NCBI GenBank assembly: GCA_007844125.1
Contig: CM017567.1
Span: 2,057,160-2,121,159 of the forward strand
DNA: 64,000 nt
Reading direction: 5' to 3'
Source of the DNA: Sinonovacula constricta
Lineage: Eukaryota > Mollusca > Bivalvia > Cardiida > Solecurtidae
The notes below the pieces were generated by a model. That model had not been told where the DNA came from and made no database searches. It worked only from the letters and a program-made list of their open reading frames with translations. The position numbers were made by a program, and so were the translations under genes. Positions 27,101 through 57,190 of this stretch are shown here, piece after piece (position 1 is the stretch's first letter; each line of letters begins with the position of its first letter).

Positions 27101-29390
27101 AGAATCTTGTAAATTTGCCACAACACATCCAATATAACACCCCCATGCTTCTACAACCAAACAAGTATTTTTTCAAAATTGTTCCTGATGGTACTGTATT
27201 AATAAAAAAAAAATAAATATGCTCACACTCAAATTTTTGGAAAATTGCCTTTTCCCAAGAGTTAAACATAAATAACTGCTCTCTTTATATATTTGTTTAT
27301 CTTGAACCCATTAATGAAAAAAACAATTTGCCAAAAAAATTAAGTGTGAGTTTTAGAAAAAAAATATTTTGTTTCTTATTCAAGACTGTGTCAATACTTT
27401 TGTCAATAATTTACAACCTAATTGTACTTTAAATGCCAAAATGGTAAAGAACTGCTTTCATGATTTTCTTGTAACTTCTTCCTTTTATCTTCATTCTTTA
27501 CCAAATATGATCCTGGTTTATCAATTTTTGTATCTACTGTATGCATTGTTTACAACCTTAAAAAATACTGTACAACAACCTCAAATATAACTGAAACTGA
27601 GTATAATTAACTAAGAGAAGAATTTAAAAAATTCTCTTCCCAAGACTTTTTAAGTCAACTATCATAGAAGTGAATCAGAATTGCAAATCAAGTGCATTTA
27701 ATGCAACATAATAAAAGCTAATTCCATTAAGATCTACTGCAAGAAGGCATCATTTACATGGACTTGAGAAACAAAGCCTAGTTTTTTTTGTTCTATGTTT
27801 GGACTATCAAGGACTTAATGTTTCTAGCATACTACAATTTATTTGGTGCATGATAAGGTTTGGTTTTTTAAAACAATTCATACAATTCTTATCATCCCAT
27901 TTGTAGCTACATTGAATATCTAAGATATCAGATTTAAAAAAAAATAATAAGTAATTAACAGCTGAGAAAATATGCAAATTGATAAGCTCTTTTACAAAAT
28001 TCAGTGACATTAAAAATTTTGTCAGTTATTTATGACTAACAATATGATTATTGTCTATCGTATGACACACTTTCAAGGGTTTGTCATGGAATATAGAATG
28101 AGAGACAATAATTAAAAAAACATTTTAAACACTTATTTCATAAACAAATATTTAAAGAACCAACAAGAACTTCATAAACCCTAATTATCTTAAAATGGTT
28201 CAACATATAAGAATGTTAAACATTTACAACATTTAAGTGCATAATTTTTTCAACATATAAATTATGAGAGCAAATGATCCAACATGCAACATTTGATAAA
28301 TGCTTACAGTATACTGATTGTCATCTGGTATGTAATGTTCAGTTTGAATGATACAGCTCTTGATGACAGACAATAAAGTCCCAAGTGTTCAAAACATCCT
28401 TCCAATTAAAATTGCCCATACCACATTTATCAGCTTTTCTCACGTTCTTGCATTGTAGGATTGAGTTTTAAAAACTTCCCTACAAATCCTTTGAATTTGC
28501 CACATGCTAGAGGTCTTCAACAAAATGTGGTGGACCATGGTTCGAGTCCAACAAAATTTCTGTAACTCCAGTTAAGATACATAAAAAAAATTTAAATTTC
28601 ATTTCTGAAGACCACAAAAGGTGTCTTATACTGCTACACATCTTTGCAACAAAATCAAGTGCAGGCAAAAACTCTACATTTATATGCCAAACAAATAGTG
28701 TCATTCTAGTGATATTTTTTTTTATTATTTATCACAATTTCTGGCTATCATTTAAGTTAATAAAAGTGAAAATTGAGCCACAAAACTGGTGAGACTGTCA
28801 CTCAGCTTCATTGTTGTAAAATAAGATTGTTTAGAGCCTAGCCAACAATCTCTCAGTCATCCAGAAACAGTTGCAAATATGGGTTCAGCATAATAACACA
28901 CAAGTTAAACTTATACAACTGATTAAATCTCTTGTCTTCTGAACTTCCAAGAATAGGTGTTTCATTATGCAAAAGCCATTAAAACCAACATTACATGATT
29001 GAACCTCTTATCTGGTCTTCGGAGCTTATAAAGTTGATACATTTTTCCAACATAACAGCTGCAGTGCTTTGAGATTGTGTAACCTCGTCTGATTTATTAC
29101 TACAATACCTTGATGAGGACATGGCAATGCACTAATCATATAGAATTAGGTTTATACACGGGGCAAGTTATAAATGTCCTGCTGTGGTGCTCTATCGATC
29201 AAGTAGTCCCATTAACCTCAGTAAACTTCTATCTTTGTGATGTATGAATATTCAGCAGTCCTTCCACCATCTCATTTTGTAGTATATTGGTAAAATGTCA
29301 ATAATTTAGTCCTGTCTTTCCTAGTTTGCCTGTGCTTCTGTACTTCCATGTCATGTTGGTAATTACACACTTCATGAGCACTCTGTCTAC
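24160..29390 (-). other. Repeat-poor AT-rich stretch, probably the HECW 3' UTR
   Basis: No convincing coding sequence on either strand. A palindromic repeat fragment (about 25057-25390) shares its start with 22566-22621 (ACAGAGCTTCGTCTTAAGAC / GGCAGGGCTTCATCTTAAGAC). The rest, about 25.4-29.3 kb, lacks the SINEs that are common elsewhere, which fits a long 3' UTR as in vertebrate HECW genes. The true polyadenylation site cannot be chosen by eye. Confidence 0.4.
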
Positions 29391-29530
29391 ACTGAAGGTG
29401 CTGGTCATCTTTTTGCCGAGTTAATATCATGGACAGTCAGCTAATTCAATGCTGAAGGTGCTGGTCATCTTTTTGCCGAGTTAATATCATGGACAGTCAG
29501 CTAATTCAATGCTGAAGGTGCTGTTCTTCT
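29391..29530 (-). repeat. 60-bp tandem copies of the HECW stop-codon region
   Basis: 29401-29460 and 29461-29520 are identical 60-bp units. They align with 29572-29630, which holds the last HECW codons, the stop and the first 3' UTR bases. A further partial unit starts at 29391. On the - strand the copies read ACCAGCACCTTCAGCATTGA versus ACCAGCACCTTCGGCATTGA at the true end. Confidence 0.85.
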
Positions 29531-29601
29531 TCATGTTCATGTCTAGTCACTTAAGATTCAGCGCTAATTACTTTGCTGTATTATTTTCATGAACAGTCCG
29601 G

Positions 29602-46552
<16,951 letters not shown>

Positions 46553-46729
46553 CTGGAAATAGAGGAGACACAAAATAAATAATGGAGACCATTTATGTCA
46601 ATGTTCTGTGTATTTTTTATTTATTTTTATAAGCCATAGCACAGTGATTACATATATATCTGATTTGTTTTGTTTGTTTTTGAAATACTTTGCAATGACC
46701 ATTTATGATCATTATAGCAATGTCAAGCT

Positions 46730-46915
46730 TTTTTGGTGGAGGAAGACCCCAGACAAATGTCTGGGTAAGACCACCAGCGCACCACAAGTCAGCTGGAAGA
46801 CCTCACTTGAAGTCCTTTGCCCCAAACGAGACTCGAACCTATGCGGTGAGAGGCTAAGCAGTCAGAGGAGTTACAAATCGGCCACTCTACCACTATGCCA
46901 AGGGTGCCCCATATC
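46730..46915 (-). mobile_element. tRNA-like retroposon, family C
   Basis: Reads GGTGGAGGAAGACCCCAGAC, then GAGACTCGAACCTATGCGG and GCCACTCTACCACTATGCC, i.e. a tRNA-like head on the - strand with a B box. Related copies lie at 30755-30975 and 59345-59505 and a fragment at 36985-37080. Confidence 0.7.
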
Positions 46916-48630
46916 TTTATCTGATGCAGGAAGAAAATTATATCTCCACTAATTAATACGTTCTATGGCGGGACAAGATGATCTGAGAAAAGACAAAAAG
47001 GACTGACAAGTGAACTCCACAAAAAAGAAAAGTGAAACACTTGATACATGAGAAATGGAATTTTTTCGGCCAACACAAGATTATTACCTAACTATTAACT
47101 AAGGATACGACACTCCATATCTGGCCTTGAACTACATTTTGTAACATAAACATCCAGAAATGTAAATCAGTTCATGCAAATCTGATAACCAAAAAAGGAA
47201 AGATATGAACTTTTTCCTAACCTGTGAAGGGCAAGTGGTTTTACCCAGGCATAAGTCAGAGATCTTCCTTCATTGACAATTAGCCAGATGTTGCCAATAT
47301 GACCATAATTTTGTCAGTGTGAAATGACAAAGAATAACATTTCCTCAAAACAAGAATTTAAAGACCTTCCTTTAAGCAATACAACTCTGAATTTCTAAGA
47401 ATATCCAAAATATAACTTTCCTCAGTAGCAAATAGAAATATTAAGCAACCCAGACAAAACAGATAATAGGGATAGATGCAGGTATTTTGTGGTAACACAA
47501 TCTCAACGTTTACCTATACTTTACCAAAAGAAATACACCCCTCCATGTCTGGCCTTGAATACAGCTTTCCACAAAAACATCCATACAAGTAAAATTACCC
47601 TTATAAATAGTAAAATAGAACATGAACGATACGATTTCTTCTCAATAAGCACTAACTGACAGCTTACCTATCTTTAACCAAAAATACAACCTTCCATAAC
47701 TGGCCTTGAAATACAACTTCTCACATAAATATCCACACATGTTAAACAACTCTTAAACACTGCAATGAATCCTTCCCTAACAGGGTGGGTATATAAACTG
47801 GATGAGGTAAACGTATCACAAGGATATTATCTGTTTAACTGTGCATACAGGTATTGCTTTACATCAGTTGCCTATCTCAAGCTTCTGACATCAATATTAA
47901 ATATCCAATAAGCGGATCTTGCAAAAAGTGTTAGATTTTGATGCAGGTTTGCAAGTATCTCAGGGTATTAGTGTTACAATAAAAAAATAAAGTTGGAATG
48001 TTCCCTCACATTTCGTCGAAATATTCGACATCCTTATACTTTACCTTTTCCCACAAACTCTGTCATTCTACAAAAATAAAAATTGACAGCATACTTTCAC
48101 ATAAGGAAAAGATGTCCCTGAGTTTTATGTTTCTTTGCACAATCCAACTCATCACTAGAAATATTTCCAACAGTTTCAACTCTTCAATCTCCAAAATTTG
48201 CCAGTTTCATTTAACATGTTACAGTTCATAAATTTTCCACAACTTCAACACTTCTATGAAATACTTCTATTTTATCCCACACTTTTCTTATTACAAAAAA
48301 AATGCATATGTTCACTCTAAATATTTATTAGTCACACCACATCTAATTCACTTAAAAGTCTTATTACCTCATCATCTTCTAATTACTTATTTAAGTGTCA
48401 TTCAGTGTCATTACTTTGGTCATTTTGACACAAACAGATATATATTTTATTCCCTGGCATTTCAACCATCTACAGAAACTAATTGCTGATCTAATTTTTC
48501 ACTTTCCTTGTGAGTAACTTAATCCATATCTAGGGCCGACCTTGGCTAAGTGGTTAGAAACCAACTGGTAATTCCTCAGCCCCACACCATGCGGGTTCGA
48601 GTCCATGGCAGAGAGAGAACTTTTATGTGG

Positions 48631-48900
48631 GATTGGGATTTGGGATTTGCCAGCATTTTTACCGATACTGTGCAGCGACTTTTCTATCATTATAGCACCG
48701 GGTCACTTATGAGGTGCCCAGGGACTAAACCTGGCCGGTCAATTATACTGACACCGACGAGTCTGGTGTAATGCTATACCCTTAGCCCCAAGCGTGATGA
48801 GGGGAGACACTATTACCAACTTTAAAGTCTTTGGTTTGACCTGGCCGGGGTTTGAACCCACTACCTCCAGATCCGCTCTACCACAGCTATTGTGGCCGGT
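48631..48900 (-). mobile_element. tRNA-derived SINE, family A, copy 3, nested in another tRNA-like element
   Basis: Same family in - orientation with a perfect 11-bp target duplication CTTTTATGTGG (48620-48630 and 48901-48911). It has landed in an older + strand tRNA-like retroposon (48533-48630: TGGCTAAGTGGTTAG, then GCGGGTTCGAGTCC). Confidence 0.9.
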
Positions 48901-50281
48901 CTTTTATGTGGTAAGTACTTCTAGTAAAGAAGTACACAATATTTTTTAGTCTTAAATCCCATAAAGACCCATATTTAACAATCCAAAGAAAGAATATCTT
49001 TACTTATAAAAACATAACAAAATGAAGACTTTGGCTTCAAATATGTTTGGCTTCAAATATGTTTATTATTTAACATAACGATGAACCACAGATAATAAAC
49101 TCATCAAATTAAAAGTTGTAGGTTTATACTCATTTATATGTCAAACAATCAACAGTTTAGGTTCCAGCAGACCAGCAGATATTGTCCACTTTACACCAGA
49201 AATTTATCGAAAACACAAACTACACCATCCAAATTAAAATCAGTTGTTTGCTTTAAGTGTTCACACACTTAATAAACTACTTGATGCTGAACAAAAATGG
49301 GTTGTCCTCCACCTGAATAATAGCCATTTAAACATCACACTTCTTTGGGGTCTCTATAATGGGCCTATAGTGTCACTTGCCCTCTCTCTCTCTCTTTCTA
49401 TAAGTGTCTACACACAGCTACCCGACAATGGAGGCTACAACCAACAGGCCCTGTTATGTCTCCATGATTGCTCTGGGCTCTTGTCCATGACAATACAGTA
49501 TACAGACCCATGTACCAGTTCTTCATAATACAAGACATCAGTAGCTGGTGTCAATGGGGGACCCCATGTATCAAATGTCCCTCATAATCTTACAACAGCC
49601 ATCTCCCTTACTGGGATCTCTTCTCTATTGCTTGTGTAGATATGGGAAAATATATAAGCACGACACATTTTGAGCTATGCTCATTAAAAATACATTTTCG
49701 TCCATCACAAAATTACACTTGTCTGGAAATTTTAATAGAACATGCACCCATTCACTATGCATACGATATGTAAGTAAATGACTTATATGGATATATTTTG
49801 ATTATTCTTTAATTGTACATTTGGCCACAAGTCACATGATTTTTAATGAAAAAGTCAGCCAACCATTCCTAATGTTAATCCACTAATCCACACTATGTTT
49901 TATGGGTTTGTAAGAAATGAACTTTTAACAAAAAATTTTTGGTAAGAAAAGCATACAACACATATTAACTTGTCCATGGACAACTTAGACGAAAAATTCC
50001 ACTTGTCCGACAATGAAATTTTCCCGTGTTGGGTAAGTTGGGCCTGAGATTTCAGCACCCCTTAATTTCGTCAACAGCAAAACAGAAGAGGTATTCTGTA
50101 TTCACATACTACTAGTTTATTGGGATGACCCATTTAGCTAATATTATAAGGCAATACTTCCGAACTCTTAAAGGAATCTTGTTTTGTTAAATATTGTTCA
50201 CTTGACCCTTAGCTTGCTACATTTTGTTAAAAACCCATTCTAAATTCTCAGAGGTTTTTTTAATTTAATATTTTATATGTT

Positions 50282-50656
50282 ACATGTCTGGGCTGATATA
50301 CTTATAAACAGAGACTGAGCAGCAAATAGCATAGATCCTGATCAGACAGCTCCCAGCAGGAAAATATATATATGTTGTTACATGTCTGGGCTGATAATAC
50401 TTATAAACAGAGACTGAGCAGCAAATAGCATAGATCCTGATCAGACAGCTCCCAGCAGGAAGATATATATATATATGTGACATGTCTGGGCTGATAATAC
50501 TTATAAACAGAGACTGAGCAGCAAATAGCGTAGACCCTGATCAGACAGCTCCCAGCAGGAAAATATATATATATGTTACATGTCTGGGCTGATATACTTA
50601 TAAACAGAGACTGAGCAGCAAATAGTGTAGATCTTGATCAGACAGCTCCCAGCAGG
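50282..50656. repeat. 98-100-bp tandem repeat, 4 copies, containing the foldback motif
   Basis: Copies begin ACATGTCTGGGCTGATA at 50282, 50380, 50480 and 50578 and end CAGACAGCTCCCAGCAGG. Each holds GCAAATAGCATAGATCCTGA, the arm of the dispersed foldback family, separated by AT dinucleotide runs of varying length. Confidence 0.93.
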
Positions 50657-51584
50657 GATTTGCACTATTATTATTAGGTGCCTAAGTTTTAGAAATACGC
50701 AAGAGTCAACCCGTATAATATGTTCCCTGTTATGGCACATCCTAAATATATGACAAGATATCAGACTAAGTCGTCTTGTGATGCTGATACCTGTAATTAC
50801 AATGCTGATTATTACAATGATTATAATGAAAATTTTCAAAATAAAATTGATGACAATAATGATATAACTGGATAAGTGACCATTTTAATGCATTTTAACT
50901 GTTCAAGAGTTTCAAATTAACATCCAAGGCCATATGCCTATTCACAAGAACATATCAATGAAAACAGGCCGATACTTTTACACTTAACTTGCCATCAAAC
51001 CTGGCTTTGGCTACAAAATTTAAATTGATTTTCCCATCCCCGGCCAAAAATATCTTTGATAGCAATATTGAAGTTTGTTGAATGATAAATAGCATTTAAT
51101 GGGGCTTTCTATGAAGGCAGCTTGAGCCAGATAGTTGGCCCACTTGTTCTAGCAGCTATCAGCACATGCATCTAAGGGGCTAGAACATAACGAGTTCATA
51201 TTTTATCTAGTGTACATCTTTTTTCTATTAAAACCAAAAGTGCATTACTTAAGGTTTGCTGGTGCATTAATTTACGCAATATTCATGCAGCATGAAATTA
51301 GAAAAAATATGTGTTTATAAATAATTATGAGGAGAAGTCGACAATATATTTGATTCTGTTGCTGTTTTTCTACTTAGCATGTCAATAATTAAGTGGCAAA
51401 ATATCAGTCTGTAGATTTTTTACCAAAATGTTGAAGAAAGGTAAAAAGGCATATATAACCTTAATTAGCCTATAAATAATATAGCTGCTGCTGCTGATGG
51501 TGATGTTGATGATAATGAAAGTTAAGATAATGATAATAATGCTCTTCTACAAATTGTCATCTATTTCATTACAATTGAAACCGT

Positions 51585-51630
<46 letters not shown>
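51585..51630. repeat. ATC trinucleotide microsatellite
   Basis: About 15 uninterrupted ATC/TCA units. Confidence 0.97.
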
Positions 51631-54149
51631 CAACCGCTTAATCAAATATATGCCCTGATCGATGTTCAAACCTATGTAGAGAGGGGACAAGAGATCTCCA
51701 ACCAGATAAGCTTTCAAATGCACTGAAACCTCTCTAGATTGGAGTGTCCAATTTCAACATTTACATAAGAATGTTTCACAGAAGATGGCTGTTAGTTTAG
51801 TGTTGGTGTCATTTGCCCATTCTCCCTCACCCAACGTGTATGACGCCTTGAACAATGAACTGATTCTACATGGATGTTTTTTCATCTTTTCCTATTTTCC
51901 TTATTTTTTTTTTCAGCATGACTTCATCCATTTAATAAGGAATTATTTAGTATGCAGTTTGAAGGTTGCTTTTCTTAGATACAAAAAAAAAACTGTATGA
52001 CACAATGTGAAATGTCTTGTGTGAATGTCATAAACAAAGAATGGTACATAGGTAGGAGCTTTCTCTGTTTTTCAATATAGTTTCCACATCAGTGAAGATC
52101 TTTGCAGCCATCTTTGATGGCAACTTCATGGGACTTTTATTTTATTTTATTGTAATTTCACTGACATAAATAAAATTATTGGCTCATCCTTTAACAAAAT
52201 GAACAGTGTATCTTTTGGGGGTTTTTTTTACCGCTTAAACTATCAAAATATAGTTTTGATATTTAAAATACTTCATAAAAGCTGTTAAATTTGATATAAA
52301 ATTCAGTGGTGAGTTTAATACAGCACATATTTTCCGATTTCAGCCTGCATTAGCTTCTGCCTTCAAAGAAGGCTGCCGGAAACTGTCGTATCAGTGCCTA
52401 TGACATCATATGGAAACTATCTATCATAACAACAGCAGTGAGTGAACAGTGCACTCCCCTATTCTCAATGCTTGATTGTGTTATCAGTAAATATTCATAA
52501 CCTCATCAAAAACCATAACGCTTAACAAGGGGACCATAACTCTTTCAAAATAAATTAAGGACTTCCTGTGTTATTGAAATGCTTTCTGCATTGGATTAGG
52601 AACAAGTATACCAATTAGGAAAAGAATTGTTTGTAGTCATTGAGAAATGAACCTGAAACAGAAAGGTAAACTTACGCAAATGCTGGCAAGAGGGTCATGA
52701 CAATAGCTCCATTTTATTTGAAAAGTTGAGTTTAAAAACAATTTTCATAAAAATAACAACCTAGAACATTCAGTCAGTGCCGAATGAATTTAAAAAATCA
52801 ACATATATATATTTATTATACTTATTGATTATCCAGGTGTGAGCAGCATTATCCATACCAATAAACCATGTTAGCTTGAAACACACATGGTGCTGACTTT
52901 CCTGTTCAGCAATGACATAGGCTTATGTAACTGGATGCTCGTGTCAAGACAGGTTTTTTGTAAGGTCAAAGATATCATTGCACCAGGCCACTTCTAGGGC
53001 TGTCTAAACCTGACATGATACATAGGAAATTTATACCATACCATTCTAAAGACTATCCTTGTAAATCCTATTAAACAGATATCCAAATGACTAATTATCC
53101 AGTCCGCATATATAACTTCAAACTGTAAACAGTTAAATATGAATGCATTTAACTAGTCATTAAAAAGAAGAAGCATCAGGTCAAAAGAAATCCAATTAGC
53201 AATGAAGAATCATATTAATTTTTTCACTACAATCTAAAGTAATATCTGTGCTGACATCCAATCTCTGATAGCTTGTTGTCATTCCACTTAACACAGATGT
53301 ACGTAACTATGAACAAATGTTATCTTCTTCACCGCTAAATTTATTACCAAGCCAGAAAAAAATCCTAGTTAATTGTCGATAACTACATGCAACTCAATTG
53401 TTGTAAAAACATATTGTTGGAGACTCGGCAACAAATAGCACAGATCTTAGAGAAAGCTGGCTGTTCTGAACATACGCTATTTGCCTTAATCCTGATCTAT
53501 TTATGCCAAACAGAATGGAGTATAAGCCCTTCCTTTAAATGCATCATCACTGATAAGACAATGTGAGATAAAGGCAAATAACATAGATAGGTGCACTATC
53601 ACTGCATCATCCTTCACACTCCACCGCCTTGTTTTTCTCCTCCTTGTCCTTCATACCCAATACTACTTAATACAACAAACAGTTTCTGCATTCTTCAGCT
53701 AGAGTTAAGCTTACAGGTGATATCTAACAGTTTGGACCAAAAATATTTTCATTAAAAATCATAATAAACCATTGTTTCCTGAACAGATCTTGCAAAATGT
53801 TGTTTACTGATGTCCTACACCTGTCTGAAAAGTGAACCATAACATCACAATTGTCATTTCATAAATGTATTTCCTATCTGAGCCACACGGCACAATTAGC
53901 TATTTTTAAACTAACAAAACCACATGAAAACTTATGTTTTAACTCATCCACATCATCTGTTGAGACGTCAATGTCTATTTTTAACAGGAATCGTTCTTAT
54001 TTTTATAGATTTGAAAAGAATGAACATATAAGTGTTGATTAACAAGTTTTACTGCCTTAAAATTGAGATACTGTTTAAAAATCGTGAAAACTGGTTTTAA
54101 TACATAAGCAGTTTATTAGAATGTAGTTTTTATATTTTTCTATATTTTA

Positions 54150-54272
54150 CATGCGTAGTTTGGTTTTAACCTGCTTACGCTCTATTCACATTTAACTTTT
54201 TATTCGGCGCTGTATGACCTGTTAAGTGTCGGTGTGCAGTTAAACCCAAATAAATAAATAAATAAATAAATG
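54150..54272 (+). mobile_element. Retroposon 3' tail with (AAAT)n
   Basis: GGCGCTGTATGACCTGTTAA, then GTGTCGGTGTGCAGTTAAAC and CCAAATAAATAAATAAATAA. A conserved 3' end followed by a short tetranucleotide tail is typical of mollusc LINE/SINE 3' ends. The 5' extent is unclear. Confidence 0.6.
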
Positions 54273-55002
54273 ATTAGATTGTAACACGCAGAACTATTGA
54301 AGAAAAATCATTTGCTGCAGAAAGGAAATTATAATGTGTTATCATTAATAAATATTTTATAAACATTAATATGTGCACCCACCATCACTCCTTCCTTTCC
54401 TCTTTCTTTCCTCATTTACACCTACAGTATGATCATCTGTAGCAACCAAGAAAACTATCATAACATGTGTTATGATTTAAAAAAAAAAAATCATAGATTA
54501 ATCAGTAGTGATAGCGACCAAGCAATTAGTGTCGTTGACTTGTAACTCTTTAGCCCTTCGCCACTTGTTCAAGTCCTGATGGAGCGAGAACTGTCACATG
54601 GGGAGGTTTTCGGATAACCTGCCAACTCCTCTTCTTCCTCTTTCTAAACCTTATACTCTTCCACACCTACCACTACAGAATGATCATCTGTTGCAACCAA
54701 GAAAACTATCCTGAACATGTGTTATAATTAATAAACTATCTTCCTGACATTTCTACCTTCTTTTTCTAGTTCTCACAAATTGGTACATTCACATCCACCT
54801 TGGGAAGGTTAATTTGACCACAGCATTAGTTTAAATCATCAAAGCATTTTGTTTTTCACTCACATAAATGGGAAGGTTTATTATGAAACAAAAAGATACA
54901 TTATGTTCTAACATTCTCTATCCAATAACTAATAAAAAGGATAGCAATGTTGTGTGACCTTGAATGTTTGGTTTGTTTCATAGAAACATTGCATGGACAC
55001 AA

Positions 55003-55345
55003 CCCCTGCGAAATGGGTTCATGAATTTCATGAACTTATTCAAGAACTTCATGAACTTCATGAACTGGTTCATGAATACCAAAAAATGTTCATCAATTTT
55101 AGATTCATGAACAAGTGTTTATTCATGAATATGTTGAACTTCAAGAACTAGTTTAAGAATTGTTGAAAGGGTTCATGAATGTCAGGAAGAGTTCATGAAT
55201 GCAAGGGAATGGTTCATGAACGTAAGGAAGGGTTCATGAATGTCAGGAAATGGTTCATGAAAAATGTGGTGATGAAACTTAAAATTTAAACTTTAAATGA
55301 CAATTGAGAAATTTTCAATGTTAGTGACTTCATGAACTGAATATT
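55003..55345. repeat. Outer left arm: TTCATGAA-rich block (14 palindromes)
   Basis: Begins CCCCTGCGAAATGGG then TTCATGAATTTCATGAAC. I count 14 TTCATGAA palindromes in 343 bp. Its outer end is an inverted match to the end of 61913-62182. Confidence 0.8.
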
Positions 55346-55687
55346 CATGAACCAGAACTTACAAACTGAACTGGGTTAAATAAAGTAAACAGAAATACTT
55401 TCACTGTGATTTGTCTGCTTGTAATTGCACACTGTTTTAATTAATTAGATTTTGCTTGACAATGCTGAAAGACCAATATCTTCCTTGTAGACATATAGAT
55501 GTGTTAGATAACATTTGAAAAATAATTATGATTGCAATAACAACTCCAGTTCTGCATAAGATAAATTCAATAAATATCATGTGTTTAGAGCTAACTGATA
55601 CAAAAAACATCATGTTAAATTGGTTTAAAACTAACACAATCCCTAGGAGTTAAAAAAATATGAATTTTATCAACTACTGACTTAACA

Positions 55688-56785
55688 AGAGGGCCATGAT
55701 GGCCCAGTATTGCTCACCTGAGTATGACTGCTTTTAACAAAGTTGCTATGGACCTTGTTAATTGAACCCAGATGACCCATATTCGAACTTGACCTAGAAA
55801 TTATTGAAACAATCTCTTTGAAAAATTTCAAGGTTATTTGTACTGAAAATGTTACCTCTAGAGTGTTAACAAGGTTTTTCCATATTTGGGCTCTATGACC
55901 TAGTTTTTTAACCTAGATGTCCCATATTCTAACTTGAGCTACAAATTAACGAAACAATCTCTCTGACAAATTTCCAGGATATTTGGACTGAAAAAGTAGC
56001 CTCTAGAGTGTTAACAAGGTTTTTCGATATTTAGGCTCTGTGGCCTAGTTTTTGACCCCAGATAACCCATATCCAAACTTGAGATACAAATCATCAAAAC
56101 AACCTTTCTGACAAACTTCCAGGACATTTGGACTTAAAATGTAGCCTCTAGAGTGTTTACAAAGTTTTTCGATATTTGGGCTCTGTGACCTAGATGTTTC
56201 AACTCCAGATGATCCATATTCAAACTTGAGCTAGAAACCATAGAATTAAGCTTTCTGACAAATTTCCAGGTTATTTGGAATTAAAATGTTACTTCTAGAG
56301 TGTTAACAAGGTTTTTCCATATTTGGGCTCTGTGACCTAGTTTTTGTCCCAAGATGACCCATACTCCAACTTGAGCTAGAAATCATCAAAATAAAAAAAC
56401 CTGTCTGACAAATTTCCAGAATATTTGGACTGAAAATGTAACCTCTGGAGTGTTAAAAAGTTTTTTACATATTTGGACCATGTTACCTAGTTTTTGATCC
56501 CGGATGATCCATATCCAAATCTGAGCTAGAATTCCTTGAAACGACCTTTCTGACAAATTTCAAGGACATTTGGACTAAAAATGTAACCTCTAGAGCATTA
56601 TCAAGGTTTTTCTACTTTCAGGCTCTGTGACCTAGTTTTTGACCCCAGAAAACCTATATTCAAAACTGAGCTAGAAATCATCGATGGACCTTTCTGACAA
56701 ATTTCCAGGTTATTTGGACTGAAAATGCTACCTTTAGAATGTTAACAAGGTTTTTCCATATTTGGACTCTGTGATACTGAAATAC
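55688..56785. repeat. Diverged 144-151-bp tandem repeat, about 7 units
   Basis: Begins AGGGCCATGATGGCCCAGTA and TGCTCACCTGAG, then units with TGACCTAGTTTTTGACCCC, TCTGACAAATTTCCAGG and CTCTAGAGTGTTAACAAGG. Spacing between successive CCTAG positions is about 144-151 bp. This type of repeat is familiar from bivalve genomes. Confidence 0.88.
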
Positions 56786-56859
56786 CTAGTTGTAACAATG
56801 TTGTTATTTAGTTGCCATTTTTTCAGCTTCCTGGCAGCATTGTTTTCATTGACACATCT

Positions 56860-57190
56860 CCCACACCAAAACGCTCGCTTGCGACAAGCTCGTCACAAGT
56901 TTACGACAAGTTTGCGCAAGCTTGCCGCAATCTTAATAGGATTGCATTTCTTAAATTCTATGGTTGCGGATGCGAGCACGCTCGCTTGCTTGGAAATTAA
57001 GGTTGCGGTTTGGTTTTGTTCGCACACTTCTCGCAATCTTAAATACCATTAAGATTGCGAGAAGCTTGCAGCCTTGCAAGCTTGTAATCTTCTATTCCAT
57101 TAAAGATTGCGATAAGCTTGCGGTCTTGCAAGCTTAAAATTAATTAACATAAGGATTGCAGATAGGTTGTGGTCTTGCAAGCATAAAATT
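56860..57190. repeat. Inner left arm: GCAAG/CTTGC-rich terminal repeat
   Basis: Begins CCCACACCAAAACGCTCGC and continues with many short repeats such as GACAAGTTTGCGCAAGCTTG and GATTGCGATAAGCTTGCGG. It is the inverted counterpart of 61195-61771. Confidence 0.8.

Larger units (their letters stand above)
46553..54999. other. No recognised gene; repeats only
   Basis: Contains the family C retroposon (46730-46915), three related segments with CTGGCCTTGAA (about 47085, 47505, 47665), the nested SINE (48533-48911), the 98-100-bp tandem array (50282-50656), an ATC microsatellite (51585-51630) and a retroposon tail (54150-54272). Missing 5' exons of HECW were looked for on the - strand and not found. 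Confidence 0.6.

Noticed and set aside
50282..50656. CRISPR array
   Set aside because: Four near-identical full-length units separated only by AT runs; no unique spacers, and the genome is eukaryotic.
52670..52730. Possible HECW 5' coding exon on the - strand (MTLLPAFA then gtaagt)
   Set aside because: Only eight codons, no resemblance to HECW N-termini and no supporting acceptor or partner.
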